Part shown: piece by piece, positions 25,816 through 34,668 of the stretch
Position numbering within the stretch: position 1 is the stretch's first letter
Layout of the letters: each line of letters starts with the position of its first letter
Assembly: GCA_000955785.1 (NCBI GenBank)
Contig: JYOD01000077.1
Location: forward strand, 1 to 64,000
Direction of reading: 5' to 3'
DNA: 64,000 nucleotides
DNA from: Burkholderiaceae bacterium 16
GTDB taxonomy: Bacteria; Pseudomonadota; Gammaproteobacteria; Burkholderiales; Burkholderiaceae
Made by a program: the position numbers and the translations under genes
Notes under the pieces: model-generated
Database searches by the model: none
Told to the model about the DNA's origin: nothing
Seen by the model: only the letters and a program-made list of their open reading frames with translations

Positions 25816-25997
25816 GAATGGCGCATCGCCTCCGGCTCCGGAGTCCATTGACATCGCCCACGCTGAAGTCCGATGCGTGCCGCGCGATTACGCACGTTTG
25901 TCGAGTGCGTCCGCACCGCCATCGGCAGACCCGCGTACCAGGACGTGGGCTGGCCTCCACGACGCCGCCGAAGTCGCCTAGATCGCCGGTGACCAGC

Positions 25998-28900
25998 ATG
26001 GCGCCTGAAGCTCGCTACGCTGTCCGCCTGTTCGGCGAGTTCCATCTCGACGGCGCCGACGCGCCGATGCCTGACGCGAATTCTCCCCGCTTGCAGGCGC
26101 TGCTTGCCTATCTGATTTTGCATCGGGACGTGCCGCAGTCGCGCCAGCAACTCGCCTTCCTGTTCTGGCCCGATTCCACGCAAGCGCAGGCACGCAACGC
26201 ATTGCGTCAGCTCCTGTTTCATCTACGCAAGTCATGGCCGCACGCAGCCAGTTTCGTCCACGCCGACGCGCAAATGGTGCGATGGTTGCCCGATTCCGCG
26301 TTCGATCTCGATGTCGCGCAGTTTCAGTCGGCCCTGGCCACCGCGGCGCGGGCCGCAAGCAACAACGACGCGGCCACCGAGGAAGAGCTCCTGACGCATG
26401 CAGCGGAACTGTATCGGGGCGACCTGCTAGCCAGTTGTTACGATGAATGGATCGCCCCGCAGCGCGATCAGTTACGCGAAGCGTGCATCGCGGCGCTCGT
26501 GCGGCTCAGCCAGTTGAGCGAGGACAGACGCGACTACGCAAAGGCGTTGAAACACTCGCAGCAGTTGCAGCGGCTCGACCCATTGCGCGAGCCCACCTAT
26601 ATGGCGTTGATGCGCCTGCATGCCCTGAATCACGATCATGCATCCGCGCTGCGCGCCTATCGCAACTGCGTTGAAACGTTCACGCGCGAGCTGGGCATCG
26701 TGCCCAGTGAAGCCTTGCGCGAGGCCTATGCGCGCCTTGCTGCCCAGGCTGCACCAACACAGCGTCGACGCCCACGGGACCCCATGCTGTCAATGATAGG
26801 ACGCCACGACGAATGGCGGCGGCTTCTCGAAGTGTGGCAGCGTAGTCAGCTTGGCGACAAGCAGTTCGCCCTGATCTCGGGCGAGGCGGGCATCGGCAAG
26901 TCGCGCCTGGCGGAGGAATTGCTCGTGCACCTTTCCGGGCAAGGCTTCACCACGACGCACTCGCGCGCGTACGCGGCCGAGGGGCGGGTCGCGTTTGCGC
27001 CGGTCACCGGCTGGCTGCGCAGCCCCGCCTTGCACGAAGCGATGAGCGGACTCGACAGACTGTGGCTGACCGAAGTCGCGCGCCTGTTGCCAGAGCTGCT
27101 GACGCAACAACCCGGCCTGCCTCCGCCCTCCCCACTCACCGAATACTGGCAGCGCCAGCGGTTCTTCGAAGCGCTGGCGCGCGCCGTGCTGGCGACAGAC
27201 GGGCCGCTGCTGCTGTTGCTCGACGATTTGCAATGGTGCGACGCGGAGACGCTTGAATGGCTACGTTTCCTGATGCGCTTCGACGTGAGCGCGAAGCTCC
27301 TGGTGGTCGCCACGGCGCGGCATGAAGACATCACGCCCTTGCACGCCGTGAGCCGGCTGCTTGACGCCTTGCGGCGCGACGACCAGCTCATGGAGATGTT
27401 GCTGGGCGCGCTGGATGCCGCCGAAACTGCGAAGATCGCGGCGCAGATCATCAATCGGCCGCTGGCCGATGCGGAGGCAACCCGGCTATTCGAGGAAAGC
27501 GAAGGCAATCCCCTGTTCACGGTCGAGATGATGCGCGCCCGGTCCGGCACCGCGACGGCCGGCGGCACACCGCACGGCACGGTCCCGAAGTTGCCACCCA
27601 AGGTGTACACGGTGATCTCGAACCGTCTTGCGCAACTGTCGCCTGCCGCGCGCGATATCGTCGGCGTCGCGGCGATCATCGGGCGAGCATTCACCGCCGA
27701 TGTGCTGGCCCAGGCGAGCGACGTGCGCGAGGACACCCTCACGAATGCGCTGGACGAACTCTGGCAACGAGGCATCGTGCGCCAGCCAGACAGCGGGGGC
27801 ATTGCCTTTGACTTCAGCCACGACAAGATCCGGGACGTGGCGTACGCCGAGGTCAGTCCGCTGCAACGCCGCCGCCTGCATCAACGCGTGGCACGCGCAC
27901 TTGAACAGGCGCCGGACGATGATCTCGACGCTGCCAGCGCGCAGATTGCCGCGCACTACGAACAGGCGGGCCTGCCAACCGATTCAGCCGCGTTCTATCG
28001 GCGCGCCGCCGGCGTTGCGCAGAGTGTGTACGCCTATGACGATGCCATCGCCCTGCTGCAGCGCGGGCTGACGCAAGCCGATCAGATCGTCGATCCGCAA
28101 GAGCGCGCTCAGCAGTCGCTGGCATTGCAACTCGACCTTGCGCCGCCGATTCGCATTTCCCGTGGGTGGGCGGCACCGGAGCTCGACACGCCACTGCGGC
28201 GCGCCGTGGAGCTCAGCAGACAGACGGGCGACTTCGGTCAGCAGGCGCGCGCCCAGGTCAGCCTTGCCTTCTTTCTCGTCGTCAGTGCGGAGCTTGCCCA
28301 GGCACGGAGCCTGAGCGAGGAACTCATCGCGGGATTGGGCACTTCCGGGTCGGGTACCTACGCGTCGATGGCATGGACCAACATCATGGGGAGCCTGGTC
28401 CAGCAGGGTGACTGGGTGGCGGCGGAGCCAGCGTATCAACGCGCGATCGGCGCTTATGACGAAACCCAGCACGCTGAGCATGTGTCGTTGATGGGCGGAA
28501 ACTTCGGCGTGCTGGCTTCGGCGTGGTCGGCCCATGCATTCTGGTTCACCGGGCTAGCCGATCAGGCCCTCCGGCGTGGACGCGAAGCGCTGGAGGTGGC
28601 AAACCGGCTGGCACACCCGTTCTCCCAGGCGCTGGCGCTGTCTTATCTTGCAACGCAGCATGCCCTGCGCCGGCAGCACGGTCTCACGCTTCACTACGCC
28701 CGACAGGCACGTTCGATCGCCGATCAGTACCACGTCGGCTACTACCTCGCCTGGGCTGACGTGCTGCTCGCCTGGGCCAATGCAAAGCAGTCGCCCGGCG
28801 CCAACGCCGTGGCGGCAATGCGGGCGGCGATAGAGGGCTTTCATGGCACCGGCGCGCGCCTGCGGCTGCCGCTGTATCTCGGCATGCTGGCGGAATGCCT

Positions 28901-29258
28901 CGGTGACGTGGGCGAGACCGAGGCCGCGCTTGCGGCGCTGGATCAGGCGCTCCATCATGCGGAGCACACTGGCGAGCACTGGCTGGACGCGGAGCTCTAT
29001 CGCCTGCGCGGCGAGCTTCTGCTGCAACGCAGCGCCAACCTGACCGAAGCCGAATCGTCGCTGATCAAGGCGATCGAGATCGCCGCCGCCCAACGGGCTC
29101 GCCCCCTCGAGCTACGCGCCGCGCTGTCGCTTGCGGCGTTGCGCGAGCCACGGGAGGGTATCGGCGCGCGCCGAGTGGTCGAGCCGCCGCTCGCCCGATT
29201 CGCCGAGGGCTTCGACCAGCCCGACATCGTCCGGGCGCGCGCGTTACTGGCGCGTTAG
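25998..29258 (+). CDS. AfsR/SARP-like regulator with BTAD, AAA ATPase and TPR regions
   Basis: A 1086-residue cytoplasmic signal-transduction ATPase. Residues about 8-85 form a winged-helix domain of the SARP/DnrI type (YAVRLFGEFHLDG, LAYLILHRDVPQSRQQLAFL). Residues about 105-250 are the bacterial transcriptional activation domain. A P-loop ATPase follows with Walker A GEAGIGKSR near residue 297 and Walker B LLLLLDDLQW near residue 405. From about 620 to the end the protein is helical TPR-like repeats. The start has only a weak ribosome site; an upstream extension covers the LysR scar and was rejected. It precedes a flavin oxidase gene on the same strand and may control it. Confidence 0.88.
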   Translation: MAPEARYAVRLFGEFHLDGADAPMPDANSPRLQALLAYLILHRDVPQSRQQLAFLFWPDSTQAQARNALRQLLFHLRKSWPHAASFVHADAQMVRWLPDSAFDLDVAQFQSALATAARAASNNDAATEEELLTHAAELYRGDLLASCYDEWIAPQRDQLREACIAALVRLSQLSEDRRDYAKALKHSQQLQRLDPLREPTYMALMRLHALNHDHASALRAYRNCVETFTRELGIVPSEALREAYARLAAQAAPTQRRRPRDPMLSMIGRHDEWRRLLEVWQRSQLGDKQFALISGEAGIGKSRLAEELLVHLSGQGFTTTHSRAYAAEGRVAFAPVTGWLRSPALHEAMSGLDRLWLTEVARLLPELLTQQPGLPPPSPLTEYWQRQRFFEALARAVLATDGPLLLLLDDLQWCDAETLEWLRFLMRFDVSAKLLVVATARHEDITPLHAVSRLLDALRRDDQLMEMLLGALDAAETAKIAAQIINRPLADAEATRLFEESEGNPLFTVEMMRARSGTATAGGTPHGTVPKLPPKVYTVISNRLAQLSPAARDIVGVAAIIGRAFTADVLAQASDVREDTLTNALDELWQRGIVRQPDSGGIAFDFSHDKIRDVAYAEVSPLQRRRLHQRVARALEQAPDDDLDAASAQIAAHYEQAGLPTDSAAFYRRAAGVAQSVYAYDDAIALLQRGLTQADQIVDPQERAQQSLALQLDLAPPIRISRGWAAPELDTPLRRAVELSRQTGDFGQQARAQVSLAFFLVVSAELAQARSLSEELIAGLGTSGSGTYASMAWTNIMGSLVQQGDWVAAEPAYQRAIGAYDETQHAEHVSLMGGNFGVLASAWSAHAFWFTGLADQALRRGREALEVANRLAHPFSQALALSYLATQHALRRQHGLTLHYARQARSIADQYHVGYYLAWADVLLAWANAKQSPGANAVAAMRAAIEGFHGTGARLRLPLYLGMLAECLGDVGETEAALAALDQALHHAEHTGEHWLDAELYRLRGELLLQRSANLTEAESSLIKAIEIAAAQRARPLELRAALSLAALREPREGIGARRVVEPPLARFAEGFDQPDIVRARALLAR

Positions 29259-29379
29259 TGATGGTTTGGCCGCTCCGGGCCAGCCACGTCGGAGATTGGC
29301 GCATATAACGGTGCGCCTAACGCCTTTCAAACGCCGAGGTTGATAAAACTCCTGCATACCAACCGGACAGGAGGCAACC

Positions 29380-30765
29380 ATGAAAGGTGCTCTGAGTGAA
29401 ACCGTCGCCACCGCGCTGAAGCCGCATTTTCGGGGGCAATTGATTCAGCCTGGCGATGCGGCCTATGACCAGGCACGCGCGGTGTACAACGGCATGATTG
29501 ACAAGCGCCCGGCACTGATCGCGCGCTGCACGGACGTCGCGGACGTCATTGCGGGGGTGAACGCCGCGCGAGACAGCGGAATGCTGCTGGCCGTACGTGG
29601 CGGTGCGCACAATGGCGCGGGGCTCGGCACATGCGATGGCGGACTGGTGGTCGACCTGTCGCCGATGAAAGGCGTGTTTGTCGATCCGAAGCGCAGCACC
29701 ATTCGGGTTGGTGGCGGCTGCACCTGGGGCGATGTGGACCACGCCGCCAGCGCCTATGGACTGGCGACGCCGAGCGGTTTCATCTCGACCACGGGCGTGG
29801 GTGGGCTGACGCTTGGCGGGGGCATTGGCTACCTTAGCCGCGCCTACGGCCTGACGATCGATAACCTGCTTAGCGCCGAGGTCGTTCTGGCCGACGGGCG
29901 ACTGGTCAATGCCAGCAGCGACGAGAACGCGGACCTGTTCTGGGCGCTGCGCGGCGGTGGCGGCAACTTCGGCGTGGTCACCTCATTCGAGTTCAAGGCC
30001 CATCCCGTCGGCACGGTCTACGGCGGCCCGATGCTGTGGCCGATGGACCAGGCGCGCGAGTTGATGAAGTGGTGGCGCGATTTCATCCTGACTGCGCCGC
30101 AGGACATCAATGGCTGGTTCGGCTTTGTGACGGTGCCGCCCGGGCCGCCGTTCCCCGAGTCTGTCCACCTGCAGAGGATGTGCGCCGTGGTGTGGTGCTA
30201 CACGGGTCCACTCGATCAGGCCGAAGCGCGCTTCAAGCCGATTCGCGACGCCATGCCGCCAGCGGTGGACTTTGCCGGCTCCGTTCCTTGGCCGGTCTTG
30301 CAGAGCCTGTTCGACGCGCTGTATCCGCCTGGCCTGCAGTGGTACTGGAAAGCCGACTTCGTGAGCGACCTAAGCGACAAGGCCATCGATCTGCACATCA
30401 AGTATGGGCACCAGTTGCCGTCCATGCACTCGACCATGCACCTGTATCCCATCAACGGCGCGGCGCATCGCGCGGGCCCCAATGACACCGCGTTCAGCTA
30501 CCGCGATGCGAGCTTCGCCAGCGTGATTGTCGGCGTCGATCCCGACCCGGCCAACAACGACCGCATCGTGCAGTGGGCCAAGGACTACTGGCTGGCGCTG
30601 CATCCGCACTCGGCTGGCGGCGGCTACATCAACATGATGATGGACGAAGGCAACGACAACGTGAAGGCTGCCTATCGCGACAATTATGCGCGACTGGCGG
30701 AGATCAAGCGCAAGTACGACCCTGCAAACCTGTTCCGCGTGAACCAGAACATCAGGCCCGCCTGA
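29380..30765 (+). CDS. FAD-linked oxidase, berberine-bridge (BBE-like) family
   Basis: A 461-residue flavoprotein of the PCMH/BBE type. The covalent-FAD histidine lies in VRGGAHNGAG, and the second FAD segment is GFISTTGVGGLTLGGGIGYL. The cysteine that makes a second covalent flavin bond in bicovalent enzymes is absent from that loop, so single (His) attachment is expected. The C terminus has the BBE signature YRDNYARLAEIKRKYDPANL followed by FRVNQN. An AGGAGG ribosome site precedes the ATG. There is no signal peptide, so it is cytoplasmic. Substrates of this family are diverse alcohols and sugars. It follows the AfsR-like regulator by 120 bp. Confidence 0.92.
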   Translation: MKGALSETVATALKPHFRGQLIQPGDAAYDQARAVYNGMIDKRPALIARCTDVADVIAGVNAARDSGMLLAVRGGAHNGAGLGTCDGGLVVDLSPMKGVFVDPKRSTIRVGGGCTWGDVDHAASAYGLATPSGFISTTGVGGLTLGGGIGYLSRAYGLTIDNLLSAEVVLADGRLVNASSDENADLFWALRGGGGNFGVVTSFEFKAHPVGTVYGGPMLWPMDQARELMKWWRDFILTAPQDINGWFGFVTVPPGPPFPESVHLQRMCAVVWCYTGPLDQAEARFKPIRDAMPPAVDFAGSVPWPVLQSLFDALYPPGLQWYWKADFVSDLSDKAIDLHIKYGHQLPSMHSTMHLYPINGAAHRAGPNDTAFSYRDASFASVIVGVDPDPANNDRIVQWAKDYWLALHPHSAGGGYINMMMDEGNDNVKAAYRDNYARLAEIKRKYDPANLFRVNQNIRPA

Positions 30766-30869
30766 GCGTGGACCGAAGGTTGCGACTGCTGAAATCATCG
30801 TGGGACTCGCCGCCCCGATTCCCGGCGACTCCCACTCCCCTTGCCTGCCGGAATCGCGAGGAGAAGCTC

Positions 30870-31061
30870 ATGAGCAAGCTGGTTTGGGCCGGGCTCGCAG
30901 CCCTGGTCCTTTTCTCTGCCTGCACTGACGCCGGGAGGAGCGTGGACTGTGCCGGCGGCATATCGATGGGTGGGTTGGGTGCAATGGAAGCGCTCGGTGA
31001 AGTGGCTGGCGCAGCTTTCCCGATGAACGGTGGGCAGTTTTCGCTCTATCTGTTGCGATAG
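30870..31061 (+). CDS. Small putative lipoprotein
   Basis: A 63-residue ORF with AGGAGA before its ATG. It begins MSKLVWAGLAALVLFSAC, a classical lipoprotein signal with lipobox LFSAC. The remainder is short, glycine- and alanine-rich and without recognisable domain. It may be an intact small lipoprotein or the exported start of a gene whose remainder has been lost, as the following sequence is degenerate. Confidence 0.5.
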   Translation: MSKLVWAGLAALVLFSACTDAGRSVDCAGGISMGGLGAMEALGEVAGAAFPMNGGQFSLYLLR

Positions 31062-31072
31062 GCCTAGCCCTG

Positions 31073-31198
31073 CGGGAGACCTATAAAGAAGGCGTGCCGA
31101 CCACCGGTTACGCCTCGATGAATCCCGATTGTCCCGCCATCCTGTTCGGCGCCTTCGACCGCCACAATTTCGGCGGCCTCCTGCTGGCGCAGCCTTGA
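31073..31198 (+). pseudogene. Short gene remnant of uncertain origin
   Basis: In one frame the DNA reads RETYKEGVPTTGYASM, then AILFGAFDRHNFGGLLLAQ and a stop. The LFGAFDRHNFG motif recalls the N terminus of polysaccharide pyruvyl transferase-like proteins, but only about 40 codons are present and there is no good start upstream. I treat it as a scar. Confidence 0.35.
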
Positions 31199-31290
31199 GG
31201 GTGTTGCATCGACCGGTTGAATCCGCACGGTGCAACGGTCATTCGTGTATTCGTGTCGGCCGGCAAGTGCTCGGCCGTTTCAGCCGTTCG

Positions 31291-32346
31291 TCACCGCATC
31301 AAGGCCTCATTGCCCACGAGCACGATCTTGCCAGCCACGCCTTTCTCGCCGAGCAACTCGTGTGCAAGTCTTGCCTCGGCAAGAGGAAATTTCCTGGCAA
31401 TTAGCGGCTTGATCTTTTTCTGTTGAAGAAGGTCCAACAGGGCGACCAAGTCCCGTTTAAACAATGCCGGTTTCAGCCGCTTGAGCCACTGGATGCTGTA
31501 GGGGACCACGCGCTTCCGGCCCGGGAGAAGCCAGCCGCCAGCAATGTACAAGCCGAAAATCGCGAGTCGCTGATAGCGATTACGGCGACCTGGACGACCT
31601 GACGCCAAGCGTCCCCCACGTAGCGAGGCAGTAAGTCCATAGGCTACTACCCTCCCGCCGGGACGGAGAGCGTCGCGGGAACGCCAGATGTGGGTACCGC
31701 CGATGCCGTCGAAGACCACATCCACTCCCCCACCCGTGAGGCGGCGAGTCTCTCCCACGAAGTCGAGCTTTTGGTAATCAATTGGGATACCGCCCAAGCC
31801 AGAAACTGCGATCGCATCTTGCAATGAACAGGTACCGTACATTTCCAGCCCGGCGAGGCGCCCAAGCTGCATTAGTGCCGAGCCGACCCCGCCTGCCGCA
31901 CCGTGAATCAACACGCGCTGATCCGACGCGACTTTGGCGCAACGATGCAGCATCTGGTACGCGGTGACGTAGTTCAACACAAGGCTGACAGCCTCAGCCG
32001 CGTCCAGCCCGGAAGGCACGGGAACCAGTTCATGCTCCGCCAGACAGACGAACTCAGCGTACGCGCCGCTGATCGGCAGGGCGGCAACGAACTGGCCGGG
32101 TTCAACCCCTGAGACGCCACAGCCGAGCTTATCCACCAGGCCAACCAGATCCCACCCCGGCGTGAACGGCAGCGGCGGCGTTTCGGGATGAAAGCCCTCG
32201 CGCATCATCAGGTCTGGCTGACCCACACCTGCTGCCAGCACCATCACCCGCACTTCGCCGGCCATGGGTTCGGGGCACTCTTCCTCCACCACCTGAAGTG
32301 CATCGGGCCCGCCGTAATGAGTGACTATGATGCGCGTGTGTTTCAT
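31291..32346 (-). CDS. Quinone oxidoreductase-like MDR protein
   Basis: A 351-residue medium-chain dehydrogenase/reductase. It has the N-terminal GroES-like domain (LPFTPGWDLVGLV), the NADPH-binding motif VLIHGAAGGVGSALMQLG, and FDGIGGTHIWRSRDALRPGG typical of zeta-crystallin-like reductases. No zinc-site cysteines are seen. A positively charged insertion around residues 250-290 (GRPGRRNRYQRLAIFGLYIA) includes a hydrophobic stretch absent from the shorter paralogue at 19253-20176. It converges on the small-lipoprotein region and has no same-strand partner. Confidence 0.87.
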   Translation of the reverse strand: MKHTRIIVTHYGGPDALQVVEEECPEPMAGEVRVMVLAAGVGQPDLMMREGFHPETPPLPFTPGWDLVGLVDKLGCGVSGVEPGQFVAALPISGAYAEFVCLAEHELVPVPSGLDAAEAVSLVLNYVTAYQMLHRCAKVASDQRVLIHGAAGGVGSALMQLGRLAGLEMYGTCSLQDAIAVSGLGGIPIDYQKLDFVGETRRLTGGGVDVVFDGIGGTHIWRSRDALRPGGRVVAYGLTASLRGGRLASGRPGRRNRYQRLAIFGLYIAGGWLLPGRKRVVPYSIQWLKRLKPALFKRDLVALLDLLQQKKIKPLIARKFPLAEARLAHELLGEKGVAGKIVLVGNEALMR

Positions 32347-33180
32347 GGCGTTTGAGAATATCCGCCTCGTACCAAGGCAACGTCGCAGTTGCCGGCCTTT
32401 ATGTCGCGACTAACTCGACTTCTGATTTCAATCTAGGTGCCATTTCGATAGCACGGTTGACCTAAGTCAACGAGGCGCGGATACGACCCAGATCTCGAGC
32501 CCGGCTTGCCCGCTTCCTCTGCCCCCTTGGGCCTCCACGGAAAGACCGTCGAGGAAATAGTCGAGGCATTTAAACCTACGAGCAATGGCCCAAAGACTTA
32601 TTTCTCAATAGCGCAGGCCGACCCGTGTGGCTGCCGCTGGAACCAAAGAAGGTGCGCCGACCAAGACGGCGCGAGAATTGGTGGCGTTAGGCATTGCCGC
32701 CACTTTCCGCCACTTTCCGCCTGCAGTGCTTCATTTGGCACTTTTTCGCGAAACGGTTCCGTTCCTCTACGCACTCGAGATCGACGAAGCAACCAAGTAC
32801 AGGAGGTCATGGTGCGCATGACAGGCCTTGACGCCGCGTGCCGCCGACCGGCTGGAGCACCGATGAAGAGACGTTCGGCAATGCGGTGGCGAAGGTCCAA
32901 TGAGGGCCGACAAGCGGTCATGCAAGTCGAGATTGGCGATCATCCCTCATCGGCGATAGTGTTTCAGATCTCAATCTGACAGGTGCTCCGGCCGGGACGA
33001 TCGAAACTCGGCCTCTCAGAACGGCCTGTAGTGAACGATCGTCGATCGGTTGAGGGGTCGCCCCCCAACAAAAAATCTACACAACATCCGTCCCAAAGAC
33101 GAGCTCTTCAACACTATCTGACCGTAGCGGCCGGTCACTACCCTGCAAATGAGGAAGTTCGCCGGCGATCAGCGCCATCC
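32347..33180. other. 830-bp gap with no supportable gene
   Basis: Short overlapping open frames exist on both strands, but none has a convincing start, ribosome site or family resemblance. Local base composition is more mixed than in flanking genes, and short direct duplications occur (CCGCCACTTT twice near 32699-32720). It looks like degenerated DNA. Confidence 0.55.
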
Positions 33181-33945
33181 TCAGAACTGGATCGAGGCCC
33201 GGCCAATGCCTTCGAATTCCGCTGTCACAAGGTCGCCAGCCGACGCCGCCAGAATTCCGACCCAGGTGCCCGTGGTGACGACGGTGCCGGCTTCCACGCT
33301 TCGGCCCGCGCGCGTGGCGTGGCGCAGCCAGGCCACCAGTCCGTAGGCCGGATCGCCCAGGGCATGGGTGCCGCGGCGCTCAATCGATTCCATTCCAATC
33401 TGCACCCGGCAACGCTGTGCCGCCCAGTCTCGCGCTTCATAGTCACGCCACTCGCCAAGCACAAGCGCCCCGTGGGCCTGCAGGTCAGCCAGCTTCAGTA
33501 GCGCAGGTGCGGCGACGTACTGCTGCCAGCGCGAGTCGACGACCTCAATCGAGACCGCCATCGCGTCGATCAGCGCGGCCGCGCCCGGACCATCGAGGGC
33601 GGTCGCCTGCGCGGCGTCCACCCCGCGCCCGAGCCGCAGCGCGATCTCGGCCTCAATGCCGCGCCACGTGAAGGGCCAGTCGCCGGCATGCGCGGGGCTG
33701 GTCCACACCCCGGCGGACGGAAGTTCGGCGTGTGTCAGTTGCGCCTCGCGTGAAGGCCCGCCGGATTTCCAGTACCCGGCGCCTGTCTTTTGCCAGCCAA
33801 GCGAGCGAGCCACGACCGACTGCACGGCGTAGGCCTGCTCCGGATTGTCAAGCGCCGTGGCGAAGCGCTCCGCGTTGGCGCAACGGTGCTCGCGTCGTGC
33901 GCAAAGCAGGGCCTGCGCGACCGTATCGATGTTGGTTGATGTCAT
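33181..33945 (-). CDS. 2-oxopent-4-enoate hydratase-like protein (MhpD/FAH superfamily)
   Basis: A 254-residue member of the fumarylacetoacetase-fold hydratase/decarboxylase family. Metal-ligand acidic residues appear in the expected order: GIEAEIALRLGRGV, then MAVSIEVVDSRW. The middle segment APALLKLADLQAHGALVLGE and the C-terminal WVGILAASAGDLVTAEFEGI are also typical. The family hydrates 2-oxo-4-enoates or decarboxylates related keto acids. It is the last gene of the 33-41 kb operon, and its ATG overlaps the preceding stop by four bases. A carbon-skeleton lyase or hydratase step late in the pathway is likely; the substrate is unknown. Confidence 0.85.
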   Translation of the reverse strand: MTSTNIDTVAQALLCARREHRCANAERFATALDNPEQAYAVQSVVARSLGWQKTGAGYWKSGGPSREAQLTHAELPSAGVWTSPAHAGDWPFTWRGIEAEIALRLGRGVDAAQATALDGPGAAALIDAMAVSIEVVDSRWQQYVAAPALLKLADLQAHGALVLGEWRDYEARDWAAQRCRVQIGMESIERRGTHALGDPAYGLVAWLRHATRAGRSVEAGTVVTTGTWVGILAASAGDLVTAEFEGIGRASIQF

Positions 33946-34655
33946 GCTTCGGGCAAGTCCTTGAATGAAGGATTTAAATTACTCCGCGACTCGCTCGCGG
34001 CAAGCGCACGCAGCAGGCTGCGGCACGCTGCTGGCACCGGACCGATCACGGGAATGGAAAAACGCGCGCTCAAGGCCTGGGCCGCCTGGCCCAGCGGGCC
34101 ACCTCCTATCACCACCGCTTGTGCTCCGTCAGCTTCCACGCAGGCCCGGACCGCTTCTGCCAGTGCGGCTTCCAGCGCCGCCGGGTCAAGGCCAAGCATG
34201 CAAGGGTCGCCGCGGGTGAAACGCACACCCGTGAAGCTGGCATCGAGTCCGTAGCGCCGTACATTGGCTTCAATCGAGGACGCCAGGAACGGCGTCGTCG
34301 TGGCGATACCGAATCGACGCCGATGCTGCGCCGCTTCTCGCATGGCGGCTTCGCCGATCCCCACCACCGGCACGGCTAGCCTGCGCCGAAGCGCGTCCGC
34401 GCCGGGATCGCCGAAAGCGGCGACGATGACAGCGCGCACGCCTGCGCGCTCCGGACCGGCGCCGGGCAGATCCATGGCGCCGACCGCGTCCGCGGCGGCG
34501 CGCAGATCTGCCTCGTCGACGATCATCGGCACACCGCGTGCCATCGTCAGGCCGCGGATCTCCAGGTCGCCGGCAAGTGTGGCACGCGCGATGTCAACCA
34601 TCATCTGCGTGGTCGACTGCGACGTATTCGGATTGATCAGCAAGATGTGGTTCAT
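33942..34655 (-). CDS. Asp/Glu/hydantoin racemase-fold protein lacking both catalytic cysteines
   Basis: A 237-residue protein of the hydantoin/allantoin racemase family, opening with the hallmark LLINPNTSQSTTQMM. In active family members, the first cysteine is in an ACFGDPG-like motif and the second in LGCAGM. Here the motifs read VAAFGDPGADA and VIGGGPLGQ, so both cysteines are missing. The rest of the fold, including PVVGIGEAA, is well kept, and there is no frameshift. It either catalyses a different reaction or has lost activity. The start at 34655 was chosen because it begins the conserved strand, 13 nt after the upstream stop. Confidence 0.85.
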   Translation of the reverse strand: MNHILLINPNTSQSTTQMMVDIARATLAGDLEIRGLTMARGVPMIVDEADLRAAADAVGAMDLPGAGPERAGVRAVIVAAFGDPGADALRRRLAVPVVGIGEAAMREAAQHRRRFGIATTTPFLASSIEANVRRYGLDASFTGVRFTRGDPCMLGLDPAALEAALAEAVRACVEADGAQAVVIGGGPLGQAAQALSARFSIPVIGPVPAACRSLLRALAASESRSNLNPSFKDLPEA

Positions 34656-34668
34656 CACGATGCGCCGA

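Noticed and set aside
25818..25997. 60-codon N-terminal extension of the BTAD regulator
   Set aside because: It covers the end of the LysR scar in a different frame, is rich in Arg/Pro, and lies before the conserved domain start.
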